Shown here one piece after another: positions 1 to 13,200 of a stretch of DNA of 64,000 nt (position 1 is the stretch's first letter; each line of letters starts with the position of its first letter). The notes beneath the pieces are model-generated. The model worked only from the letters and a program-made list of their open reading frames with translations. It was not told the DNA's origin and made no database searches. The DNA comes from Saccharum officinarum (taxonomy: Eukaryota; Streptophyta; Magnoliopsida; Poales; Poaceae): the NCBI GenBank assembly GCA_020631735.1, contig CM036231.1:4119831-4183830 (forward strand). Direction: 5' to 3'. The position numbers were made by a program, and so were the translations under genes.

Positions 1-1
1 C

Positions 2-274
2 TGTAACGTCCCGCCTCCTCGAGGCCGGGCCCGCTTACATCTGTCCGCTTTTCTAGGACATAGACTGCCCTCACAGACCAACACAAGTCTTTTCTGCGCA
101 CTTTGTCCTCACTCGTGCGCACCCGGAAAGAACTTCCCGGTCGGTCACCCATCGCTCCAGGCCAAGCACGCTTAACTTTGGAGTTCTTTCGAGATGGGCT
201 TCCGGAAAAGAAGTTGCAACTTGTTGGTATAAGTATCCTATTAATCCTGTTAAGCCTTGGGTCAGGATGTTACA
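2..274 (+). mobile_element. Short LTR-like sequence (probable solo LTR)
   Basis: The stretch opens with TGTAACGTCC and closes with GGATGTTACA, so it has the TG...CA ends and short inverted termini of an LTR about 273 bp long. A TATA-like TATAAGTATCC lies near 231 on the plus strand. The left flank is one base from the window edge, so no target duplication can be tested. Only five bases (TCGGC) separate it from the large LTR at 280. No primer site or internal region follows, so a solo LTR or an LTR remnant is most likely. The family is not recognised. Confidence 0.5.
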
Positions 275-279
275 TCGGC

Positions 280-3200
280 TGTAACGGAACCGTCCAAATT
301 ATAAGAGTACAAGTACAAAAACAATCACCGAAATGATCAAATTCTCGCACTTGAGCCCATATAACTCCGGTAGTCCAAATAAATCACGAGGGATTTCAAA
401 CCAACCAACATACAAGCCAAGATCGTAGTGATTCAACATAACAAGTCACATGTTACAACCATTTCACAAGTAATTCAATATACATCGGAGTTTAACAAAG
501 TTATTACAACTTAAGTTCAAAAGTAGCGGAAGCAAAGTAATTTAAAACAAATATTAATCTTATTTCAAATACATGCCAGTACCAAGGTCGACTTCCAAAA
601 AAAGCATTAGAGAGAGGATAACTCAGAAGGATCATGCCCGTGATCACACTCCGCCTCTACGGCAGGAGCCAACCAACTCTTGCAGCCGCCATGATACATC
701 ATAACCTGCAACAAGTGGGGATAAAACCCTGAGTACGAGAAGGTACTCAGCTAGACTTACCCGTCAGAAACCAGAAATAAGGTGACACCAAGGATCATGC
801 AAGGCTGATATAAAGTAGGCTAGCTTGACCACATTTTGCATAAAAGCTTATTATGGATAAGTAATCATTAATGCTTAAGCATCAAGTTAATTATCATTAA
901 CCTGTCATCTATATTAGAACCTGTACTAGAGCACTCACTTTATTAGGAGCAAACAATATTAACCATAGCGGGTATAAATTGAGGCAACCTTTCCATCGTG
1001 ATCCAATTAACCATCCGTTCAATTTAATGGAATCTACGTTGCCGCTGCTCAAGTCAAGTGCTCACTAACCGGGAGCGACGGCGATTCGAATCGAATTCCT
1101 ATCCAGCTGGAGGGGTATTTCTAACACTCACCGCGCAGGCCCCTGCCAGGGTCGCACAAGCCACCTTTTCATATGATTCAGGAATCGCGGGTCCGAATGA
1201 TGTCGCGACCCCAAGGGCGACACTCTGCCAGGTGATAGGGACTCTAACCCCCCTTGGTCTCACGCCAATGTCCCCAAGCACATCCTTTCTCTCCTCCAAG
1301 AAGCAACCTACCATTCGATTCCCGGCCTGAATCACATTACTCGGCTTCGCGGTCGGAACGACTTATCCGGCCAACTAAGTGTTAGACTGCGTTTAACATG
1401 ACTCAAGGACGTACAGCGAATCGGTCCTTAAACGACTCAGACGGGGATAGATTCACACCCAAGACCTCCATGCCTTGTCGCTTCACTATCATCATCCCGC
1501 CCGGTCTTATTTTATTTTATTAACACATGGTTCCTTTCCACGATAGCAAATATAGCCAACCGTGCCATATATGAATATCCCTATATCTCGCAGGTGACAG
1601 AAAATCACCTGACTTCTACCGCTTAAAGCAGGGCTAAGCATCTACTCGATCCTAATCTATGTAGGATTCAAGGATTCATATATCTGGACAAGGAATGATA
1701 TAATGCAGCAAGGGTTTCCAACCAACTCCTATCACTTAATGCAACAATACTTATAACATATATAGAATTAATTGCTTTAAAGATAGGAGGCTTATAATGC
1801 TCCGGGGCTTGTCTGGAATCCAACTCAAGTCAGTGTTTGTCAGATGATACTCGCTTGGCGAGCATCCCCCATTCCAGCACTTGTCCCAACCTTCCATCTT
1901 CAAGATAGGTTCACCAAACACCATCTTCAGGCTTGGGTCCTCATCTCGTCCTTCACGTGGTACATCTAGCGTACCTAAATGAGATGCAAATGCGAGTGCA
2001 TGAATATGGAATACATGGAAATGCAATAGATGATGCATCACATGTAGTAAACAAGGCAAGCATCATGTCACTCTACACATACATATGCACTTCACTTTGC
2101 TTAACTGGAATATTACACAAACCATCATGCTAAAGCAAGGAGATACACTAAGCATGACTCAAGTTTCACAAGACATCTGGGATAATAACTTGACCATAAC
2201 ATAGGTATAATCCTACTTAGCAATACATGAAGCAAAGCAAAGTGAAGCCTAAACTAAACTTAGAACTTATCAATTTCAGGACTGCAAACATCAGCTGATA
2301 AACAAATGCATAACTGGAGATCTATAAATCCAAATGACTTGAAAGAAGACATTATGGAAAGCTTATAAAATTCTCTACATTTCATCTAATATCATCACAG
2401 CATGATTTACAAGTTAAACAAGTCGAAATTACAAAGTTCCAGAATCTGTTCCTAACAAACAGAGAGCAACTATTTCTGATCTCCAACATGAAACATGCAT
2501 AACTCATAAACTACTTGGCCAAATGCCACCAAATTTTAACAGTAGCTAGATACATGAATTATCTACAACTTTGTTATAAACCACAAAGCACGAAAACATC
2601 ATTAGCATTGTGTAAATAACAACAATATCAATTCTATCCAGAATTGGCAGATTCACTAAAAATAAATATTTGGTGATGTGGCAGAAACATAATTGAGCCA
2701 AGACAAGTTTACTAAACTATTACACATATCAAGTGAACATCAGAAAGTGTGGTGCCATCACCTAAATAAATTCTTTATTACGCTTTACTAATTTATTTAG
2801 ATGGAAAGGGTGATTAAAGCAATATATATTAAAACTACTCAAACAAATCTACAAAAATTACAGTAGCAAGTATATGCTTCAAATAGACTACTGTCAAATC
2901 TTCATGCCATTTGAACATATATAGCAACCTCTATAGAAAAGGCAAAATGCTATCGCAATACACCATGTGAGAGCAAATTAAATCTAAAACTCCATATTTT
3001 CTATGAACACATGGCCATAGTATGAATCAACATGATAGAGCAACATCATACTAAGGTAATGGAACAACATTTTCTATTTTAGCATTTATATATTATTTAT
3101 AAGCTATTTATTAAGCCATCAACAAGCTAAATCAATAACTTGATCATATAGTAAGAAATGACCATGAAATTTATACCACAGTACATACATAGCATCACAA

Positions 3201-5648
3201 GGCCACCATTAAAATTTCACATCATTTGGAGCATCACAGAATTATTGATGAATTTCACAATCAAAACTAATTAGGAAAGCTTATTTAACAAGATTAAATC
3301 AAAACTTCAGAAAAACAGTAAACAACTAGCATGTTTAATATTTTTATTAATTAGGGCATATCATTACCAGATTAACACAACTGGAATCACTATTTTTGCA
3401 CATGCATAGCTCAATATATGCAATTACCAAGATTTAAGCATTTCTAAAAAGCACTTACCAAGATAAATTTTTACTGCACAAAAACATACAAAAAATAGTA
3501 CATATTCTAAATCTAACATGCAAAGCACTTCATAACAAAACTAGCAAAATTAGAACCACTCAAATTGGATCTACCAAACATGAGTTATGGAATTTCAAAG
3601 TTGCACCCAGATCTGGAAATAACAATAAAAGAAAAACTCAAAACCACTCTAACCAGGCCGGCCCACTGCTCGGCCCACGACATGACCTGGCCCGTGACCA
3701 CATCCCGGCCCAAGGCAAAAACAGGGGAGGGGTGGTCGCCGGCAAAAGTTCGCCGCCGGTGGCATCTCCGGCGAGGAGGATGGCACCAACGCGTTCCTCA
3801 CGCTAATCCGCATCGGGTGAGGTGTTTTGGTAGCCCTAGGGTTAGCCGGAGAAGACACATCGCCGGTAATGGCGGCTGGCGGAGCTCCGGTTATGGTGCG
3901 CCGGCGTACCTCGGCCGGTAGAGACTTGATTGACTAGGGTAAAGCTCCCTCCGACTACGGTGAACGCAAAACAAGCACAAGGTGGGGACGATGGGGCCCC
4001 GACGATAGCCGGCCACGGAGAGCTCATTCTCCAGTGAAATCACGGCGGCGCGGAAGACCGGTTCCACTCCGGCGAGGTCACCAAGGACCCGACGGCAGTG
4101 CCTACGGCTAAGACTAAACTCCAACACCACCGAGCAAACATCAAAAGGGAGGAAGAAGACGTGAGCCGCACGACGGCGAGGTTCCTACGGCGGCGGTCAT
4201 GGCGGACCGAGCGTCGTCGAGGAACAAGGGGGCGATTTGCCCTCTACCCTTGCATGCATGCATTGACACGACGATGAAGAGGTAGAGGAGGCTCAGGCGA
4301 AACTGTATGCCAAGTTTGGCCGGCTGCGGTGTAGTGCCGAGCGCGTGGCACCATGGCGAACGCGCGGCGGCGCGGTCGCCATGGCGAGGGAAAGACGAGC
4401 GGGAGGAGGAGGGCGAGATGGAGGGAATGAATGTGGACATGGGCAGCGGATGGTGCGCTCTTGAAGGCGTGGTCGGCCAGGCGCCGTGGCTTGCCATCGG
4501 TGGTCGCGTGCCACGCGGCGACGCTGCTCTGATGGCGGTCGGCCACTGAGCCCCTGCCGATTCAAACCGAATGAAGTTCAGTAAAACCGACTGAAACTCA
4601 CATTTCAACGTTCCACAACTTCCAAACGAGAGCGATTTAGCGACGAGTGCAATTGACAAACTTGTAGAGGGATGTGAGGACTTGAAAAGTGTCAATACGA
4701 GCTTGAGCTGGTTCAGCTTAGATCACAATCTACAGAGCTCCAAAGTTGAGCACACGAAACTGAAATTTCAGTTTCAGTAGGAACCCAACTGAAACACGAT
4801 CTTTGAGGTTCTATAGCTCCTGTACTAGTGGGAATTAGGTGATAGTGTTGTTGACAAAATCATAGAGCTATATGAGCACTACAATATTGCCAATATGGGC
4901 CAGAGCTGGTTCTGCCTAGTTTGGGAGATAGAGTGCTCCAAAGTAGGCTACTTGAAACTGCTGTACAGTCAAGGCTTAGCCAAATTGGCTAAGTGCCAAA
5001 CAGCAGGTCAAAACTGACTTGTGGTCCCTGTTTGAGCATGTTCCACATATTTTCATGACTTGACTCTTAAACAAAGTTGGTTCCTTATAAAATTCTCTAC
5101 TACTTTGTAAAAGGGTGCACAGTCATGCAAAGTTTCTAGGTCACACTTTTGAAACGGTCAAACAAATGTGTTCTAGGGTCCACACATGGTCAACCATCAC
5201 TTAGAAGCACATTTAGGCAAAATGATCAACATGAACATTGTTCCATTAAGTGTCCTAAGTGTAGTTAAGGTGTTGTAGAGTTCATCTAGAGTCATTTGGA
5301 TAGTTTTCAAGGTTTGGTTGATGTTCTATAGTTCCATTAACTTAATGGGCAATTTCCAATAGGAATGGAACTTATCATTTCATGTGACTTTTTGATTCCA
5401 AACTTCAAGAAACTTTTCCAGGTATGAATATAGATAGTTATTGAGGTGAGACATGTGAAGATACTTTGATAGCAACACCCAAGCATATATCTTTTAATTG
5501 AGCCTATATGTAAGCGAGGGTGCAATATCCAAGTTTAGGTTAGGGCTTATTTCCATAGGTTTAACTTTGACATTGTCATCTCCATTAATCTATCATGTTT
5601 GAGCTTAAACCCACAGCCTAATTGGTGATCAACACCTGGGGTGTTACA
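280..5648 (-). repeat. LTR-A (complete, 3' LTR of unit 1)
   Basis: On the minus strand it starts TGTAACACCCCAGG at 5648 and ends CCGTTCCGTTACA at 280, giving TG...CA ends. Its length, 5,369 bp, is very long for an LTR. It has an AT-rich portion (about 280-3640), a GC-rich block (about 3640-4560) and a further AT-rich portion. Frames of 60-184 codons in the GC-rich block occur on both strands, overlap one another and show no domain, so I do not call them genes. LTR-D is almost identical base for base, which indicates recent copying or homogenisation. Confidence 0.85.
3640..4560 (-). other. GC-rich block inside the LTR with paired GGCCCA motifs
   Basis: About 0.9 kb of GC-rich, CGG/GCC-rich sequence sits inside an otherwise AT-rich LTR. 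Near 3656-3685 GGCCCA occurs twice in close succession, which on the element's sense strand reads TGGGCC, the plant site-II promoter motif. Open frames such as 4695 to 4141 and 4130 to 3891 (minus) are kept in LTR-D, but they overlap frames on the other strand and show no recognisable domain. It could be a promoter/leader region or an old captured gene fragment. The same block is present at about 13620-14279 (LTR-B, cut by the gap) and 26410-27330 (LTR-D). Confidence 0.5.
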
Positions 5649-5663
5649 GCCCTCCCCCCTTAA
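5649..5663 (-). promoter_or_regulatory. Polypurine tract of unit 1
   Basis: On the minus strand AAGGGGGGAGGGC directly precedes the TGTAACACC start of LTR-A. A purine run touching the 3' LTR is the expected plus-strand primer, and it confirms that the element points to the left. The equivalent of unit 2 lies in the gap and that of unit 3 is deleted, so this is the only copy visible. Confidence 0.75.
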
Positions 5664-8448
5664 AAGAATCGCGTCCCGAGATTCGGAATGGAAGATCTCT
5701 TAAGGAAGAGAGACACGTTATCAAGTTCCCAACATTTGCTATAGCGTTCAGCTATAAAGCTTCAACATCGGTGAACAATTCGGTCAAAGGCACTTTCTGA
5801 TACGTACTCTTCATGGTAAAATTTGTCTAAAGAATTTCCTTCATTGACTTCCATGAAGCATTGTTACTTTGGGAGGAATCCAAAACAACGCAGTACTTCG
5901 TCCTCATTATACAGAGATCAATTGGTCCATAAGCTAACCATACACAAGTATCTCTTCTTCTCTAGTGAACATAGTATGGGCCGTATGAACTCCACACTAG
6001 ACCAGAATTATCAGAAGTATACTCATTGAAATGACTCTATGTTCACAAAGTTTGAAAAGCAGTCCTCTACCAAAATGGCTTGAGCACAACCTTCCAAAAG
6101 TGTGAGACCATAGACGGCAAATATACTCTGAGACTTTAGGATACTGACTAACCAATAGACAAGGTCTATGTTGGTCGTAAATGTTCATTCATTTAGGCAC
6201 CAACTAATGGAAAACTACTTAAGGTTCCATGTGTGCAGTTCTCTTTCTCTGATGACAACACTGTATTATCTGAGTCTATCGAGAGGTTAGTGAATGTGAT
6301 AGCTGACTCTGTTGGCTTTCTATTTCTGCCAACAGCTATCTAAAAGATTCTTTTATCCAAAGACAACAGTCATCTAGGTTGAAGCAGATGCAACGTCATG
6401 GGTAAGAACACTTTTAAGATCACAAAGATCAGTGAGTATTATCAATTATTGTCAAGGAAAGATGTAGCGAGGCCTTAAGGACAACAAAAGTTGTAAATAT
6501 TCACTAAACCGCAGGGAGTAGTCTACCACCAAGCGATTGAGTAAAATTTTCCTTTGTGACTTAGTTGCACTGTAAGTTGAGTTGACTTGTAATGTAGCAA
6601 CTTTGTCAGGCCAACTTTCACCTTGAGGCTTCCCTTTTAGGATCAAACAGCAGCTCTAAGATGGGAAATCTGTTGTTTGACACTTTTCAAATTGCTTTTG
6701 ATTCGCGATGGCATACATTGATTTGCAGAAACCAAGGCTGCTCGTACATTAGGGATACGAGAAAGCAAAAGCAAATGAAAGAGTGTAAACTAGTATCTGT
6801 GAGACCTCAAAAGGGTCATCCAACAGCAGATCTCGACTATTAAATTACATATCAATTCGAGGATGCACACGCTTTGAACTTGCGGGTTACTTTTGCAAGG
6901 CAAAACACATACTTTCTATACTTCTTCACCTTAGCTGTTAGAACATCTTGCACTATCTGTGTGATTGTCCAAGATGGAATTGACTTGATCACAATGGCTC
7001 CGGAAGATAGAGTATCACTCAAGTTGTTGGCTAGTTGATTAACTTCTTGTTGGTTATTGCTCTGTAAGACATAGCCTTCATAGCTACCAAAGAGTCGTTA
7101 CCTAGCTGGAGATTAACCTTCCTATTGGTAACTAATTAGTTGTCTCTCAACACTAAAAAGTTCCAAATCTTCATTCTTGATCACAATAATTGCGGTTGAT
7201 ACAAAGCAGATGGTTGCCATTGAAGTCAGCAGATAAGGAGTCACACCAGAGATGGTTGATTTCGACGGTATGGCCATTATGCATACAAAGGTTGAAACTT
7301 GCATATTGTACGATTGAGTCTTATCCAACGGATGACTTGTCCAATATTAAGTGTTGTGTCCTTTTTATCCAACAGGGATGAGATATTTTGCTCACTAGAT
7401 GTCGTTCGTCAATACTGGGACAATTAAGTAAAGTCACTTGTCTACCACCTCTTGTAGTCCATTAACGTTTATGTCGGTGACCTGTTCTTCAAAGGTTATC
7501 CTCTTAGCAACTTCAGAAGGAAATTTTACTACTTTTAGTTCAATATAAGGGTCTTTTCATAAGATATGGGAAAACAACCAAGGAAGAAGGTCACATGAGA
7601 ATAACACGTTGATGTTGTTCCGCAATGGATCATGACTAGAAACCACGAGATACCAGTGCGTGCCGAGCAGCACAACCTTGTGTGTGCACCCACAGGAGGC
7701 TCTCGGTTTCGTCGCGGCACCATTAGTTGCTACTCACAACACCATTACTGAACATGCACCCAATGAAGAATTTCAAATGGCATAGATTGGGTTGATAAGG
7801 TAGATGCATGAATTTGCAAGCACACGATTTAGAGGCCATAGCATGGATACATTGCGTCACACTAGCTAACCTTTAGGAGAGGTAACCGAAAGGTCCAACA
7901 ATGATTCAGTTAAGGGTCTTACAACTTGGCATCAAACAACTATAGCCAAAAGGAAGAGTTGAAGAGAAACTATCTTGGCTAGTAGATCAAACAAAGGTAT
8001 TCACATGCGGTTGCAGGACAATCATGGTATACACAAATATTTAATGGTTCAGACTTGGGCTCATAAGGAAAAGAACCTAATTGGGGATGACGCTAAGAGA
8101 TCGTTTCGCGTAACTCGAGTATTGCTCTAAGATAAAGCTACTCGACACTCGTATACTTACCGAAGACAATCGGAGTGACAACTATGACACTAATTAACTA
8201 ACAAGCATACATACAAACATCATAGTCAAGCATTGGAGAGATCCAATCCAATTAGCTTAAGCAACCACTACTAAGCATCAGGCTCACCCACAACAAACAT
8301 TCATCTAAAGCAAGAACTAACTATGAGTTTAGCCTAAGACAAACGCTAGCTAAGGTGGCTACTTAGCATGGGCACAGAACATGGACAGCAACATAGTAGT
8401 TAATCGTTTCGACCATAGCTGAGGTTGTAGACATCCCATAAAGGTGAT

Positions 8449-9060
8449 CCTAGACTTTCTAGAAAGCTTAGAAAGATGGCTACACATTAGTTATTCATAC
8501 CAAAAGCTAAATCATAGGTTAGCATGGTCAAACATGCTGAAGTTTCAGATCTGTACCAATATGGACAGAAAACTGACAAGAACTTCAAAATTGCATAACT
8601 GGAGTTCTAGGGGTCCAACAAGGCTGAGCCTTAACTTTATGTAAAGCTTATTAAGTTGTCTATAACTTTCTTATTATCATATTAAGATGATTCTATATCT
8701 AACAAGGCCAGACAAGACAAAGAAGACATCTCTGCCCAGATTTGGACAGATTCTGTCATTCCACTTTACAAGCTCATAAGTAGAGATTTAGACCACCCCA
8801 ATTGGTGCTATAGGACAATTTGGAAAGCTTAGAAAAAGTACTACACTTATTCTATTATCTCCAAGACATGATTCCATATGCACACAGGTCAAATAAAGCA
8901 AACATTCAGATTTGTTCTGAACATGAGCAGATTCTGACAACAAACTTCTAAAATTTATAACTCTCAAACCATAAGACCTAGGGTCATAAAATTTTTGGAC
9001 AAGCTAGATAAGTAAGTTAGCTACAACTTTGGTATTCTCTATAACTACAGAAAACACCAT
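8449..9060. repeat. Diverged ~180-bp modules in the internal region
   Basis: Four recurrences of a loose motif, AAAGCTTA/AAGCTAGA followed by CTACA or CTATAACTTT and then TTATT/TTCT...ATC, occur near 8452, 8643, 8824 and 8996, spaced about 172-194 bp. The sequence between them also matches loosely (GACAGATTCTG, GCATAACT/ATAACTC). Similar modules occur in the LTR near 2355 and 2545. The pattern is old and degenerate and was judged by eye. Confidence 0.5.
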
Positions 9061-10251
9061 TATGATCATAAAAGCATCACTACAACAGAAACCGCTCTAG
9101 CAGCCAACGTTTAATAAGCAAAACAAAGTTTGCCTTTGTTCTACTTAACAAGAGAGCACACAAACATATCATCCTAGTGGCTCTAAACATTGTTACCCTA
9201 GACCAACACCAATTTAATTCATTCACGAGAATCCAATTTACTTAAGTGAGGTCTAAAACATTTTCAAAAACTTGTATGACAGCATATCCACCACTTGGCT
9301 AAACTAGAGGGCATCTATAGGTTCAAGCATGTAACCACAATTATTTCTAACAAAACTAAGCACACACTTTTCTCAAGCAACATGGAACAAGACATTTTTG
9401 TTTTACTTTACTCAAGAAAGATAGTGTAACACATTGATCACAAGTTACACACTATAGAACAAGGGTGAGAAGAGTATAGCCATGCATAATGCAACAATCA
9501 TGAAGATGCATGCTTCGTCCTATTCGTCCTCACAAGATTACCAACCTAAGGTGGCGATCACGTTCTATGTCGATGGCATAACACGCATTCTCTCGATATA
9601 TAGCTAGTCGATAGCTACATTTGACTTAAGCATTCGTGGTTAGCGTACCTACAGAAAATTTTCATTGCAGCCCAACAATTCCCCAATATATTGCACACAA
9701 TGAAAACAGGAAAGTAAAATTCTAAGTACTCCCATATACATATACCCCGTATATATACATGTAGCACCAAAACTACCCAAATCATTCGATCACCCACAAT
9801 TAAGTACCTTCATATAAACATGTGTGTAACATGTAAATAATCCAGTAACCAAAACTAACTCTCCCCTAGACCGTAGTTTGTATAGTCATGCTCTCACAAC
9901 TCACACTTACCTGAGCGTAGATGCGACGTTGCATAAAAGTAAACTAGCAACATATATGGCTATTTCATATATGAAGGCTACCTCTAATCTAACACACCGG
10001 TAGCATAGTGTGGGAGAGTCATCACAATACATACCTTGGCTTGGACGTAGATGCAAAATTAAAACCCCAAGTTAGTACTTATATAAGCCACCTAATAATC
10101 CTTATATGGGCATAAGGAAATTGACCACTGGCATACTTAGGTTTAGAATTCAGTTTTCACAAACCTATATATAGCTATAAGTTGAAAAAATAATTTATAA
10201 AATAAATCCTTTGTTTTAAATACACATATGACCAGTTTAATGTTGAATCTT

Positions 10252-10263
10252 GCTCCGATACCA
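10252..10263 (-). promoter_or_regulatory. Primer-binding site, initiator tRNA-Met type
   Basis: On the minus strand TGGTATCGGAGC lies two bases inside LTR-B. It matches the usual plant initiator-Met site TGGTATCAGAGC except for one base. It identifies LTR-B as the 5' LTR of unit 1. Confidence 0.8.
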
Positions 10264-10265
10264 GC

Positions 10266-13200
10266 TGTAACGGAACCGTCCAAATTATAAGAGCACAAGT
10301 ACAAAAACAATCACCGAAATGATCAAATTCTCGCACTTGAGCCCATATAACTCCGGTAGTCCAATGAAATCACGAGGGATTTCAAACCAACCAACATACA
10401 AGCCAAGATCGTAGTGATTCAACATAACAAGTCACATGTTACAACCATTTCACAAGTAATTCAATATACATCGGAGTTCAAAAAGTTATTACAACTTAAG
10501 TTGAAAAGTAGCGGAAGCAAAGTAATTTGAAACAAATTTAATCTTATTTCAAATACATGCCAGTACCAGGTCGACTTCCAACAAAAGCATTAGAGAGAGG
10601 ATAACTCAGAAGGATCATGCCCGTGATCACACTCCGCCTCTACGGCAGGAGCCAACCAACTCTTGCAGCCGCCATGATACATCATAACCTGCAACAAGTG
10701 GGGATAAAACCCTGAGTACGAGAAAGGTACTCAGCTAGACTTACCCGTCAGAAACCAGAAATAAGGTGACACCAAGGATCATGCAAGGCTGATATAAAGT
10801 GGGCTAGCTTGACAACATTTTGCATAAAAGCTAATATTATGATAATCATTAATGCTTAAGCATCAAGTTAATTATCATTAACCTATCATCTATATTAGAA
10901 CCTGTACTAGAGCACTCACTTTATTAGGAGCAAACAATATTAACCATAGCAGGTATAAATTGAGGCAACCTTTCCATCGTGATCCAATTAACCATCCGTT
11001 CAATTTAATGGAATCTACGTTGCCGCTGCTCAAGTCAAGTGCTCACTAACCGGGAGCGACGGCGATTCGAATCGAATTCCTATCCAGCTGGAGGGGTATT
11101 TCTAACACTCACCGCGCAGGCCCTGCCAGGGTCGCACAAGCCACCTTTTCATATGATTCAGGAATCGCGGGTCCGAATGATGTCGCGACCCCAAGGGCGA
11201 CACTCTGCCAGGTGATAGGGACTCTAACCCCCCCTTGGTCTCACGCCAATGTCCCAAGCACATCCTTTCTCTCCTCCAAGAAGCAACCTACCATTCGATT
11301 CCCGGCCTGAATCACATTACTCGGCTTCGCGGTCGGAACGACTTATCCGGCCAACTAAGTGTTAGACTGCGTTCAACATGACTCAAGGACGTACAGCGAA
11401 TCGGTCCTTAAACGACTCAGACGGGGATAGATTCACACCCAAGACCTCCATGCCTTGTCGCTTCACTATCATCATCCCGCCCGGTCTCATTTTATTTTAT
11501 TAACACATGGTTCCTTTCCACGATAGCAAATATAGCCAACCGTGCCATATATGAATATCCCTATATCTCGCAGGTGACAGGAAATCACCTGACTTCTACC
11601 GCTTAAAGCAGGGCTAAGCATCTACTCGATCCTAATCTATGTAGGATTCATGGATTCATATATCTGGACAAGGAATGATATAATGCAGCAAGGGTTTCCA
11701 ACCAACTCCTATCACTTAATGCAACAATACTTATAACATATATAGAATTAATTGCTTTAAAGATAGGAGGCTTATAATGCTCCGGGGCTTGCCTGGAATC
11801 CGACTCAAGTCAGTGTTTGTCAGATGATACTCGCTTGGCGAGCATCCCCCATTCCAGCACTTGTCCAAACCTTCCATCTTCAAGATAGGTTCACCAAACA
11901 CCATCTTCAGGCTTGGGTCCTCATCTCGTCCTTCACGTGGTACATCTAGCGTACCTAAATGAGATGCAAATGTGAGTGCATGAATATGGAATACATGGAA
12001 ATGCAATAGATGATGCATCACATGTAGTAAACAAGGCAAGCATCATGTCACTCTACACATACATATGCACTTCACTTTGCTTAACTGAATATTACACAAA
12101 CCATCATGCTAAAGCAAGGAGATACACTAAGCATGACTCAAGTTTCACAAGACATCTGGGATAATAACTTGACCATAAAATAGGTATAATCCTACTTAGC
12201 AATACATGAAGCAAAGCAAAGTGAAGCCTAAACTAAACTTAGAACTTATCAATTTCAGGACTGCAAACATCAGCTGACAAACAAATGCATAACTGGAGAT
12301 CTATAAATCCAAATGACTTGAAAGAAGACATTATGGAAAGCTTATAAAATTCTCTACATTTCATCTAATATCATCACAGCATGATTTACAAGTTAAACAA
12401 GTCGAAATTACAAAGTTCCAGAATCTGTTCCTAACAAACAGAGAGCAACTATTTCTGATCTCCAACATGAAACATGCATAACTCATAAACTACTTGGCCA
12501 AATGCCCAAAATTTTAACAGTAGCTAGATACATGAATTATCTACAACTTTGTTATAAACCACAAAGCACGAAAACATCATTAGCATTGTGTAAATAACAA
12601 CAATATCAATTCTATCCAGAATTGGCAGATTCACTAAAAATAAATATTTGGTGATGTGGCAGAAACATAATTGAGCCAAGACAAGTTTACTAAACTATTA
12701 CACATATCAAGTGAACATCAGAAAGTGTGGTGCCATCACCTAAATAAATTCTTTATTACGCTTTACTAATTTATTTAGATGGAAAGGGTGATTAAAGCAA
12801 TATATATTAAAACTACTCAAACAAATCTACAAAAATTACAGTAGCAAGTATATGCTTCAAATAGACTACTGTCAAATCTTCATGCCATTTGAACATATAT
12901 AGCAACCTCTATAGAAAAGGCAAAATGCTATCGCAATACACATGTGAGAGCAAATTAAATCTAAAACTCCATATTTTCTATGAACACATGGCCATAGTAT
13001 GAATCAACATGATAGAGCAACATCATACTAAGGTAATGGAACAACATTTTCTATTTTAGCATTTATATATTATTTATAAGCTATTTATTAAGCCATCAAC
13101 AAGCTAAATCAATAACTTGATCATACAGTAAGAAATGACCATGAAATTTATACCACAGTACATACATAGCATCACAAGGCCACCATTAAAATTTCACATC

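Larger units (their letters stand above)
5649..10265 (-). mobile_element. Internal region 1 (complete, non-coding)
   Basis: 4,617 bp between LTR-A and LTR-B. It is AT-rich with stops in all frames. The longest frames are under 70 codons and recur unchanged in internal 3 only because the DNA is nearly identical. No retroviral domain motif is visible on either strand, which marks a non-autonomous element. It is bounded by the polypurine tract at 5649-5663 and the primer-binding site at 10252-10263. It contains diverged modules at 8449-9060 that resemble modules inside the LTR. Confidence 0.8.

Noticed and set aside
103..336. 77-codon frame at the left edge
   Set aside because: It runs across the end of one LTR into another and has no domain.
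4141..4695. 184-codon minus-strand frame in LTR-A, repeated in LTR-D
   Set aside because: It overlaps other frames on both strands in a GC-rich block, has no domain, and is not kept in the diverged solo LTR. Its repetition only reflects young LTR copies.
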